From contig WJLW01000075.1 of assembly GCA_014728295.1 (NCBI GenBank), positions 94,071-158,070 on the forward strand: 64,000 nucleotides of DNA, given 5' to 3'. This DNA is from Chitinivibrionales bacterium. Lineage in GTDB: Bacteria > Fibrobacterota > Chitinivibrionia > Chitinivibrionales > WJKA01. Positions 37,656-44,142 of the stretch are shown here, piece after piece. Numbering within the stretch: position 1 is the first letter of the stretch; each line of letters starts with the position of its first letter. The notes beneath the pieces are model-generated. The model worked only from the letters and a program-made list of their open reading frames with translations, did not search any database and was not told the DNA's origin. The position numbers were made by a program, and so were the translations under genes.

Positions 37656-38513
37656 CTAGATTTCTCCGCCGATAAGGCAATTATCTATGAGTCGAGTATT
37701 TGTTTCGTTTGTACGGCATGCAACGGCAATGAGTGCCGGACCCTCCAGTTGGTCAACCGGCTGAACATGGATGGTGTCGACGATTTCACTGTATTCGACG
37801 GTAAAGATTCTGGCGCCGGCATACACCTCATGCATGGCCGAGATCAATGCCCGGGCGGTTCGTTCACCATGCTCAAAGAGTGTGGCTGCTCGTTGGAGGC
37901 CCTGATTGATAAGCGCAACTTCCGCACGTTCCCTGTCGCTCAGATACGCATTGCGGCTGCTCATTGCCAGCCCGTCGGCCTCCCGAACAATCGGCGCAAT
38001 AAGCAGCGTGACCGGAAAATGTAAATCCGTCACCATGCGTTTAATTACAATGGCCTGTTGCGCATCCTTCTGTCCGAAAACGGCCACCCGGGGCATAACG
38101 ATATTAAACAGCTTGGCTACCACGGTGGCCACCCCCGCAAAATGCCCCGGACGAGCAGCTCCACACAGCCCTTCGGTAATGGTTGCAACCGTCACATCAG
38201 TATAAAAAGGCCGCGGATACATCGATTCCCTGTCGGGCGCAAACAAAACATCGCACCCGCCGGCCTGCGCCATGCCGCAATCGCGCTCAAACTGCCGCGG
38301 ATAGGCATCATAATCTTCCTGCGGACCAAACTGAGCGGGATTAACGAAAATGCTCATCACCCTGAGGTCACATTTGCCTTTGAGCATGTCAAGCAAGGCC
38401 AGGTGCCCCTGGTGCAAGGCGCCCATCGTCGGGGCAAAGCCGATTGCGACGCCGTCTGCTTTGAGCCCGGCGGCGTGTTGCTGCATGTGGTGCGGATTGC
38501 GAATGATTTCCAT
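37656..38513 (-). CDS. panC: Pantothenate synthetase
   Basis: Condenses pantoate and beta-alanine with ATP to pantothenate, the last step before coenzyme A synthesis. The 285-residue protein has GFAPTMGALHQGHLALL, SIFVNPAQFGPQEDYDAYPR, HFAGVATVVAKLFNIV, VFGQKDAQQ and DGLAMSSRNAYL, all classical PanC motifs with both ATP His residues (HQGH). It sits between the deoxynucleoside kinase and the GH13 gene; panB and panD are not in the window. Confidence 0.97.
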   Translation of the reverse strand: MEIIRNPHHMQQHAAGLKADGVAIGFAPTMGALHQGHLALLDMLKGKCDLRVMSIFVNPAQFGPQEDYDAYPRQFERDCGMAQAGGCDVLFAPDRESMYPRPFYTDVTVATITEGLCGAARPGHFAGVATVVAKLFNIVMPRVAVFGQKDAQQAIVIKRMVTDLHFPVTLLIAPIVREADGLAMSSRNAYLSDRERAEVALINQGLQRAATLFEHGERTARALISAMHEVYAGARIFTVEYSEIVDTIHVQPVDQLEGPALIAVACRTNETNTRLIDNCLIGGEI

Positions 38514-38550
38514 AACAAAATGGTCGCGAATGCCGGCGAACCGGTCGACG

Positions 38551-39255
38551 CTACGTATCTGCGTCCTGCATTCCCCGGATTTTCAGACGCTCCTCGGTGC
38601 TCAGCGGACGGAAAAAATTCATTCCCGATCGCGTCGCCATGATCTGCTCGATTATGCTCACAAGGTCATCTTCATTGCCGACAAAATCTATATCATTGGT
38701 ATCGACAATAAGCACCGGCGAGTCTGTGTAGTGAAAGAAGAATTGATTATAGGCCTGATTGAGCTGCTCAAGATAGGCCGCATCCATATTGGCCTCATAG
38801 GGACGACCACGTTTTTTTATGCGCTGCAGAAGAACGTTTGTTGACGCCTGCAAATAGACAACCAGATCGGGGCGTATAATTTGCTGTTCGAGGATATCGG
38901 CGATCGCCGTATACAGCGACATTTCATTTTCGTCAAGATTGATACTGGCAAAAATCCGGTCTTTGGCAAACAAATAATCACTGACGGTCACCGAATGGAA
39001 CAGATCCTGCTGAATCAGTCCCTCGGAAAGCTGGCGGTACCTGGAAAGCAGGAACCACATTTGTGTTTGAAACGCATATGCTTTGCGATTGGCATAAAAT
39101 CCGGGCAGAAACGGATTCTCGGCTACCTCCTCCAGAATTACGCGTCCGTCAAAACGTTGAGCCAGCAGCTCGCACAACGATGTCTTGCCAATACCGATGA
39201 CACCCTCAATACAAACGGTTGTAAACCAGCAGGTGTCTTTGGATTCGTGCGCCAT
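38551..39255 (-). CDS. Deoxynucleoside kinase family protein
   Basis: Salvage kinase of 234 residues that phosphorylates a deoxynucleoside with ATP. P-loop IEGVIGIGKTSLCELLAQRF (about 16-35), EEVAENPFLPGFY with the catalytic Glu, SDYLFAKDRIFA with the DR(S/T/I) motif, VYLQASTNVLLQRIKKRGRP (LID region), and the terminal VDTNDIDFVG. Which base is used cannot be told. Two bases separate it from the folK stop. Confidence 0.92.
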   Translation of the reverse strand: MAHESKDTCWFTTVCIEGVIGIGKTSLCELLAQRFDGRVILEEVAENPFLPGFYANRKAYAFQTQMWFLLSRYRQLSEGLIQQDLFHSVTVSDYLFAKDRIFASINLDENEMSLYTAIADILEQQIIRPDLVVYLQASTNVLLQRIKKRGRPYEANMDAAYLEQLNQAYNQFFFHYTDSPVLIVDTNDIDFVGNEDDLVSIIEQIMATRSGMNFFRPLSTEERLKIRGMQDADT

Positions 39256-39257
39256 GA

Positions 39258-39800
39258 TTATTCCATTGTAAAATACGATTGATCGGGCATGCCATGGAAA
39301 ATTATTCTCTGCTGCTTTATCGATGCGGGCATTCGTTCATAGAGCTCGGCAACCGTTTGTCCATGTGCGGCGATATACCTGCCGGGCGCTATCCGGCGCA
39401 GACCCTCCAGGCAGAACCGGCGGTTGGCTATTTGCGGATGGGGTACCGTAAGCTCATTGCTGCCTATACTCTCCCGGCCGTACAGCAGAATATCGACATC
39501 GGCGGTGCGTGCTGCATTCTTGAACGGACGTTTGCGCAAGAGGGCGTGCTCGATTGTGCGGCAGTCGCACAATAACTCATGAGCATTTCCGGCATAATTG
39601 CCCGAGACAATTACGTTCAGAAACCAGACCTGGCTATCCGGGACATCAACCGGTTCGGTTTCCATCACACGAGAAAACGCGAGCGGATCGTCCAGAATAC
39701 GACGAAGCTCCGTCAGCATGGCGCTCAAATTCGCTTCCCGGTTTCCCGCGTTGGTCCCCAGGCTTACTGCAACGTTTGTCACATTCCTCCAACCAGGCAT
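39258..39800 (-). CDS. folK: HPPK, folate pathway pyrophosphokinase
   Basis: Transfers pyrophosphate from ATP to 6-hydroxymethyl-dihydropterin in folate synthesis. Product of 180 residues with VAVSLGTNAGNREANL, the ETEPVDVPDSQVWFLN turn, ALLRKRPFKNAARTADVDIL, where R..K...RT.D.D forms the ATP/Mg site, and LTVPHPQIANRRFCLEGL. Starts with the ATG that shares a base with the upstream peptidase stop (TGATG), so it is translationally coupled. Confidence 0.95.
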   Translation of the reverse strand: MPGWRNVTNVAVSLGTNAGNREANLSAMLTELRRILDDPLAFSRVMETEPVDVPDSQVWFLNVIVSGNYAGNAHELLCDCRTIEHALLRKRPFKNAARTADVDILLYGRESIGSNELTVPHPQIANRRFCLEGLRRIAPGRYIAAHGQTVAELYERMPASIKQQRIIFHGMPDQSYFTME

Positions 39801-41122
39801 CAGGGATCGGAACGGAAATGCACCTGCATAACTGTTCCGTAGGTCTGCAGCACCGGCGCGATGACGCTTTTTTTACCAACACCGACAATCACAAAATTCT
39901 TTTCATTCAAATGCCGGGTAATCGCGTCGTTAACCTGCGAAATTTCAATAGCTTCCAGCATGGCATTGAAGTTTTCAATATAGCCGTTATCACGGTCAAA
40001 CAAGCGCAGCCAGAGCAGTTTTTCGGCAATGTTGTGGATGCCTTCCAGTTGAAAAGCCAGATTCCCGACAGCAAACTGTTTTGCTTTGTCAAGCTCTTCT
40101 GCGGTCACTCCTTCTTGTGCAAAGTGCCGATATACGTCAAAGATATTGGCAAGCACATCGGCGACCTGTTCGCTCTGAGTTGTCGTACCAATAGTAAAGG
40201 CGCCGAATTGCTTGTGGGTAGTAATTTGTGAAGAAATTCCGTAGGTTTTCCCATGCTCGGAGCGAATACGTTCCATAAGGCGGGACGAAAAATTCCCGGC
40301 CCCGAGGATGTAATTGGCTAATGCAACCGCATTCTTATCCGGTGACAGCTCCGCTACCGCGTTATGGCCTAGCAACAGCGACGTCTGCGAAAAATCGGGT
40401 TTGTCAACAAGACGCACTTTCTGTTGCCCCAGTTTTTCGGGAACAGCGACGCTTCCTGTCGGGGCGGCCTCCTTGTTCCATGATGAAAACAGCTCTTCAA
40501 ACCGTGACTGCATCGCGTCCAGATGCACATCACCGGCAACAATGACGATGCTGCCACGTGGTCCTACTCTGTCGTCATAAAACTGTTGCAAATCGTCCAG
40601 GGAAATTTTTTTAACCGAATTGCGCGTGTGGCCCCTGCCGGCCGGGTGACGGCTGCCGAATAATTCGCGGGCAAAATGTTTGTGAGCCAGGGTTCCCGGG
40701 TCGACATACTCGGCTTGTATGGCCGTTGCCGTTTCTTTCTTGAGCCGGGTCAGCTCCTTTTCATTCAAGCCGGGCTTGGTTATGGCCTCCCAGAAGAGCG
40801 GGATAATTTCATCGGCAAAGCAGGACAGAAATTTGCAACCGAAAACAGTATGTTCATCGCCAACATCCGCAGAAAGCGCGGCGCCAAGCTGCTCGAACCG
40901 TGCGGCAAAAGCTTCGTGTGGCGTAACGGCGCTGCCGCGCTGCATCATGCCGAACGCCAGATCCGCCGTACCTTCCAACCCCTGCGGATCGTGCAACTTG
41001 CCTACTTGCATTTGTATAGCAATGTGAATGCCCCGATGCGCATGATGCGGCGCCCGGATAATGCGCAGGCCGTTGCTCAGGACGTGTTCTTGTATCGGCG
41101 GAAAGGTAAAGGTGAATGACAT
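39800..41122 (-). CDS. M16 family peptidase-like protein, zinc site absent
   Basis: Product of 440 residues with the M16 two-domain fold (VLSNGLRIIRAPHHAHRGIH at the start; SRLMERIRSEHGKTYGISSQ with the substrate-binding Arg-Tyr box in the second half). Where active M16 proteins carry HxxEH this one has GTADLAFGMMQRGS, so it should be inactive on its own. It follows the active M16 gene by 13 bp, as in two-subunit M16 pairs of mitochondria and bacteria. I start it at 41122 (MSFTFTFPPIQEHV); the upstream in-frame 44 residues look non-coding. Confidence 0.88.
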   Translation of the reverse strand: MSFTFTFPPIQEHVLSNGLRIIRAPHHAHRGIHIAIQMQVGKLHDPQGLEGTADLAFGMMQRGSAVTPHEAFAARFEQLGAALSADVGDEHTVFGCKFLSCFADEIIPLFWEAITKPGLNEKELTRLKKETATAIQAEYVDPGTLAHKHFARELFGSRHPAGRGHTRNSVKKISLDDLQQFYDDRVGPRGSIVIVAGDVHLDAMQSRFEELFSSWNKEAAPTGSVAVPEKLGQQKVRLVDKPDFSQTSLLLGHNAVAELSPDKNAVALANYILGAGNFSSRLMERIRSEHGKTYGISSQITTHKQFGAFTIGTTTQSEQVADVLANIFDVYRHFAQEGVTAEELDKAKQFAVGNLAFQLEGIHNIAEKLLWLRLFDRDNGYIENFNAMLEAIEISQVNDAITRHLNEKNFVIVGVGKKSVIAPVLQTYGTVMQVHFRSDP

Positions 41123-41135
41123 AGTTGAGCCTGGT

Positions 41136-42437
41136 CTATTTTTTGAATAATCGACGCCCCAAACCCATCGCATACAGCAAGGGGCTGGCTTTCTTCGGTT
41201 TGAGATGTAGCACTTGACAATGCGAAGGATCCCAGTATTTGCCGGCAACGTCAATAAGATTTTCTATGCTGACTTTTTGCAGCGATTCCAGACGTCTGAC
41301 CCATGAGTGATAGTTGCCCTCAACCACTTCGGCAAATCCGATGCGTTGGCAGAGGTGCTCGGCGGAATACAGCTCAAAAGTACGATTTGTCAAAGTAGTA
41401 TTCTTGATTTTTTTCATTTCGAGATCGGTGATTCCCTCGTCGGTAATCCGCTCGATCTGGTCCAGCATTGCCTTCTCCAGTTTCCCGACCGAAACGTCGG
41501 GAGTAAAAATTGAAAAGAACAACGAGATACCGGCCAGACGCAAGTAGTGATTCATGCCCCCCGCCATAACCGCCAGCGAACGCTTTCTCACCAGCTCCAG
41601 ATTCAGTCTTGAGCTTTCTCCCTGCGACGCAATCATCTGCACCAACTCCAGTGGCAACGCATCCTGATTTGCCGATTCGGGGGCCGGATAGCCGAGTATC
41701 AACAAGGGAACATCGAATTCTACGCGCCGCTTCATGCGTGTCAAGCCCTGCGGCGTATGTACCTTCAGCCTTTCATGCGCCTCCCCGGCCGTTTTTTTGG
41801 AAAGCGCACCGAAGTGCTTGTCGACAAGTTCAAAAATGCGCTCTTCGGTATCAAAATCTCCCACGATCACCGCAACGGCATTATCCGGCGCATACCACGC
41901 ATCGTGATAGTCACAGCAATCCTGTCGTGTAAACGTGTGCAAATCTTCGAGAATTCCGAGTGGAGAAACGCCGTACGCATGCCCCGCAAACAACGATTGC
42001 CGGAATTCAAGAAACGCTTTGGTGACCGGATTGTTCATATAGGTGTGATACTCTTCGATGATGACCTTGCGTTCCGTCTCCAGAATATCAGCATTAAATG
42101 TCAAGCCGGCCATGCGATCGGCCTCCATCTCCAGGGCCATTTCGAGGTAATCCCGGGGAACTGCATTGATAAATGCCGTTACGTCTTCGGCAGTAAAAGC
42201 ATTGCTGTGGCCGCCGATATCATTGATGCGTTGCGCATGTTCCTGGGCCTTGTATCTGGATGAGCCGCGAAACATCATGTGCTCGATGAAATGGGAAATG
42301 CCGCGAATACCATCGCGTTCGTTGACGCTTCCGGTTTTGTACCAGATCTGGGCAGCGATTATGGGGGCGTCATTTTTTTTCAGGCAGATTACTTTCAGTC
42401 CATTGGATAGGATTTTCTCTGCAATTGTGTCAAGCAT
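41136..42437 (-). CDS. M16 family zinc peptidase
   Basis: Metallopeptidase of about 433 residues. It begins MLDTIAEKILSNGLKVICLK. The inverted zinc motif HFIEHMMFRGSSRY (HxxEH) is near residue 54, and the third ligand Glu lies in ETERKVIIEEYHTYMNNP. No signal peptide, so probably cytosolic or membrane-associated. The ATG at 42437 overlaps the end of the creatininase-like gene by eight bases and has AAGG before it; an ATG at 42479 is possible. Works with the inactive partner that follows. Confidence 0.9.
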   Translation of the reverse strand: MLDTIAEKILSNGLKVICLKKNDAPIIAAQIWYKTGSVNERDGIRGISHFIEHMMFRGSSRYKAQEHAQRINDIGGHSNAFTAEDVTAFINAVPRDYLEMALEMEADRMAGLTFNADILETERKVIIEEYHTYMNNPVTKAFLEFRQSLFAGHAYGVSPLGILEDLHTFTRQDCCDYHDAWYAPDNAVAVIVGDFDTEERIFELVDKHFGALSKKTAGEAHERLKVHTPQGLTRMKRRVEFDVPLLILGYPAPESANQDALPLELVQMIASQGESSRLNLELVRKRSLAVMAGGMNHYLRLAGISLFFSIFTPDVSVGKLEKAMLDQIERITDEGITDLEMKKIKNTTLTNRTFELYSAEHLCQRIGFAEVVEGNYHSWVRRLESLQKVSIENLIDVAGKYWDPSHCQVLHLKPKKASPLLYAMGLGRRLFKK

Positions 42438-43314
42438 GTTTGCCTTGGAAGAAGTGTTCTGTCTCGGCTGCGAAAACATGTAAAATATATTCAAACAACG
42501 CTTTTCCGAAGCTTGCGTCATACGAAACCGCAACTGATCCACTCAATCCATGCGGCATGATTTTGCGCAGCCCGGCCGGATCTTTGCCGCGCCGCTGCCA
42601 GCTCTTCATGTGCTCCCCGGACGGCCGAGCTTCCCGGCTATTTTCAAACGCCGAACCAGTCAGATGCATATAAATTGAAAGCATTGCCCATTCCTGCCGC
42701 CATGCCTCCTTTGCCTTTATTTGTTGAGATATGCGCTTCAGAATAGCAGGATGCTGCTGCCAATTCAGCAGGAGCAGGTCGACCGATTCGTATCGGGCCG
42801 CGATCCTTTTGCGCACCGCCTGAATAACTCCTGTTTGCAGCACCGATCCGTCTATGAGGATAATACGCCGCATCCCCTGGTATATCCAGCAACCAATAAT
42901 CTGCGAAAGAGCATTCTCCAGGCAATCCGCTTTCAAACCGGCACATCCGGGGAATGCCTGGTAAGCAATCGCCATCCCATAGGTAAAGGTGTCCGCAAGC
43001 AACGTGTTGGCCCGCAGTGAGAGCCGGTGCGCAATCGAATTTACAACCGCAAGTGAAGCCCCGATCGGCACATTCGACCCGAAAGGCTCACAACAACCTG
43101 TTGGAAGAATAAGCGCCGGATTGACTTCGACAGCCTGCCGGATCGCATTAAAGGAAAGGCCGGGAATGTAGTGAGGGGAAACAGGTCTGCTGGATGACAA
43201 AGACATTGCGACGTAACCGGAAAAAGGCTGCACACGACCGGGACTATATTTGTAGAACGGGGCTCTCCCCGCAACCTCAACAATGCAGCTCTTGTTGAAT
43301 CGCTTGATGCTCAC
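42430..43314 (-). CDS. Creatininase-fold protein with lost metal ligands
   Basis: Product of 294 residues that follows creatininase (MftE-like) order: LILPTGCCEPFGSNVPIGAS corresponds to LP.G..EQHG.HLP.GTD, LLADTFTYGMAIAYQAFPGC to the next His-bearing loop, and GMRRIILIDGSVLQTG to G.R....NGHGGN. Of the metal residues only the first Glu is kept; the His and Asp positions are F, N, S/A, Y and S, so catalysis is unlikely. The GTG at 43314 has no ribosome binding site and starts next to the duplicated tRNA end, so the start is uncertain. First gene of a run with M16 peptidases, folK and panC. Confidence 0.7.
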   Translation of the reverse strand: MSIKRFNKSCIVEVAGRAPFYKYSPGRVQPFSGYVAMSLSSSRPVSPHYIPGLSFNAIRQAVEVNPALILPTGCCEPFGSNVPIGASLAVVNSIAHRLSLRANTLLADTFTYGMAIAYQAFPGCAGLKADCLENALSQIIGCWIYQGMRRIILIDGSVLQTGVIQAVRKRIAARYESVDLLLLNWQQHPAILKRISQQIKAKEAWRQEWAMLSIYMHLTGSAFENSREARPSGEHMKSWQRRGKDPAGLRKIMPHGLSGSVAVSYDASFGKALFEYILHVFAAETEHFFQGKHA

Positions 43315-43320
43315 TGCTGC

Positions 43321-43346
43321 ATAACAAAATCGGAGTGAGAGGATTT
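43321..43346. repeat. Direct repeat, copy 1: duplicated 3' end of tRNA-Pro
   Basis: Twenty-six bases from ATAACAAAATCGG to GAGAGGATTT, identical to 43451-43476, which covers the last 17 bases of the tRNA-Pro gene and nine bases beyond. It lies 130 bp downstream of the tRNA on the minus strand and right before the creatininase-like gene. It could be an attachment-site copy or the remnant of a deleted tandem tRNA. Confidence 0.8.
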
Positions 43347-43415
43347 ATGCTGCGCAGCAGCCTTACTACGTGCGGCGGCGAACAAGGCTCTTCCTCCTGA
43401 GAACCGGCCGATTTT

Positions 43416-43452
43416 ATTCTACCACATCGACTCAAGGTCGATGTGGTAGAAT
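43416..43452. repeat. Perfect 16-bp palindrome with extended stem
   Basis: ATTCTACCACATCGAC, loop TCAAG, then GTCGATGTGGTAGAAT, a perfect 16-bp stem. Outside it CCGATTTT pairs with AAAATCGG past a three-base bulge (43408-43463), reaching into the tRNA 3' end. Symmetry is beyond an ordinary terminator; it may end tRNA transcription or be a small palindromic insertion. Confidence 0.75.
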
Positions 43453-43476
43453 AACAAAATCGGAGTGAGAGGATTT
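43451..43476. repeat. Direct repeat, copy 2: within the tRNA-Pro 3' end
   Basis: Second copy of the 26-base repeat, here part of the intact tRNA gene. The identity stops exactly where copy 1 changes to non-tRNA sequence (ATGC instead of GAAC). Confidence 0.8.
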
Positions 43477-43533
43477 GAACCTCCGACCCCTACGTCCCGA
43501 ACGTAGTGCGCTACCAGACTGCGCTACACTCCG
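43460..43533 (-). tRNA. tRNA-Pro (anticodon CGG)
   Basis: Complete cloverleaf on the minus strand. Acceptor CGGAGTG pairs with CACTCCG. The D arm holds GCGC...GGTAGCGC. The anticodon stem CTACG/CGTAG encloses loop TTCGGGA with CGG at 34-36. The T arm GGAGG-TTCAAAT-CCTCT follows, then the discriminator A. CCA is not encoded. Read as Pro by anticodon and by its strong likeness to bacterial tRNA-Pro. Confidence 0.96.
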
Positions 43534-43753
43534 ATTGTGGGGTTAAAATAGCTTTTTTGACGGGTATGTGCAAATTTTGCACGATGCTGATCTGCGGTGC
43601 ACCGGACGCACCTGATGATAGGCAAAACGATAATGAAGGCGCCAATTGAAACGCTCTGCAGAACCTCCCGGAACAACCAGGCATATCCCGCTTTGGCAGC
43701 CTTCATTGCTCATGTAGATTTTCCTGACCGGTGTCGATGACACAAAAACAACC

Positions 43754-43782
43754 TTGACACTACATTCGCATTGCGGTATATT
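43754..43782 (+). promoter_or_regulatory. Sigma-70 promoter of the arsR-type/persulfide operon
   Basis: TTGACA (43754-43759), a 17-base spacer and TATATT (43777-43782): a near-consensus promoter. Transcription should start near 43788-43790. Confidence 0.75.
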
Positions 43783-43797
43783 CTACATGTGGAATAT
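43778..43797. promoter_or_regulatory. Palindromic operator overlapping the -10 box and start codon
   Basis: ATATTC-T-ACATGT-G-GAATAT: a 20-base palindrome with one mismatched pair. It covers most of the -10 box and the likely transcription start, so binding of the adjacent ArsR-type protein would block RNA polymerase. Confidence 0.75.
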
Positions 43798-44142
43798 TCT
43801 AAACCCGATATAAACTCGTCAACCGGTAGGCTCGCCAACCTCTTCTCTGTTCTGGCGAATCCCCTGCGGCTATCCATACTCTCATTGCTCATGGAGCAGT
43901 GCGCCCGCAACAACAACGAAGGGTGTTGTGTCCAGGACATCAACACAATGATCGACGTGCCGCAACCCTACCTTTCAAAGCACCTCAAGATACTGACCGA
44001 TTGCGGTATTCTGAGCTTCAGGCGGGACAAAAACCGGGTATTCTACAAATTTGCAGACCAAAGTTCAATTTGTCACTTATTTGATTTTTTCAAAGCATGC
44101 TGCACCAAATACGATAAATTGCAGAAAGGTAAACGCACATGA
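43789..44142 (+). CDS. ArsR-family repressor, Cys-rich, probable sulfur or metal sensor
   Basis: Winged-helix repressor of about 117 residues. RLANLFSVLANPLRLSILSL starts the fold, the recognition helix is VPQPYLSKHLKILTDCGILS, and the wing is RRDKNRVFYKF. Cysteines at about 38, 46, 47, 72, 95, 104 and 105 make dithiol or metal sensing likely. It precedes a persulfide/CoA-disulfide reductase fusion, so a persulfide sensor of the BigR/SqrR kind is my inference; arsenic or other metals remain possible. Start: the promoter excludes the TTG at 43771; the GTG at 43789 lies at the predicted transcription start, which would give a leaderless message. Confidence 0.85.
   Translation: MEYSKPDINSSTGRLANLFSVLANPLRLSILSLLMEQCARNNNEGCCVQDINTMIDVPQPYLSKHLKILTDCGILSFRRDKNRVFYKFADQSSICHLFDFFKACCTKYDKLQKGKRT

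Noticed and set aside
43524..43743. Small open frames beside the tRNA gene on the minus strand
   Set aside because: They overlap the tRNA or its upstream region and have no recognisable domain or ribosome site.
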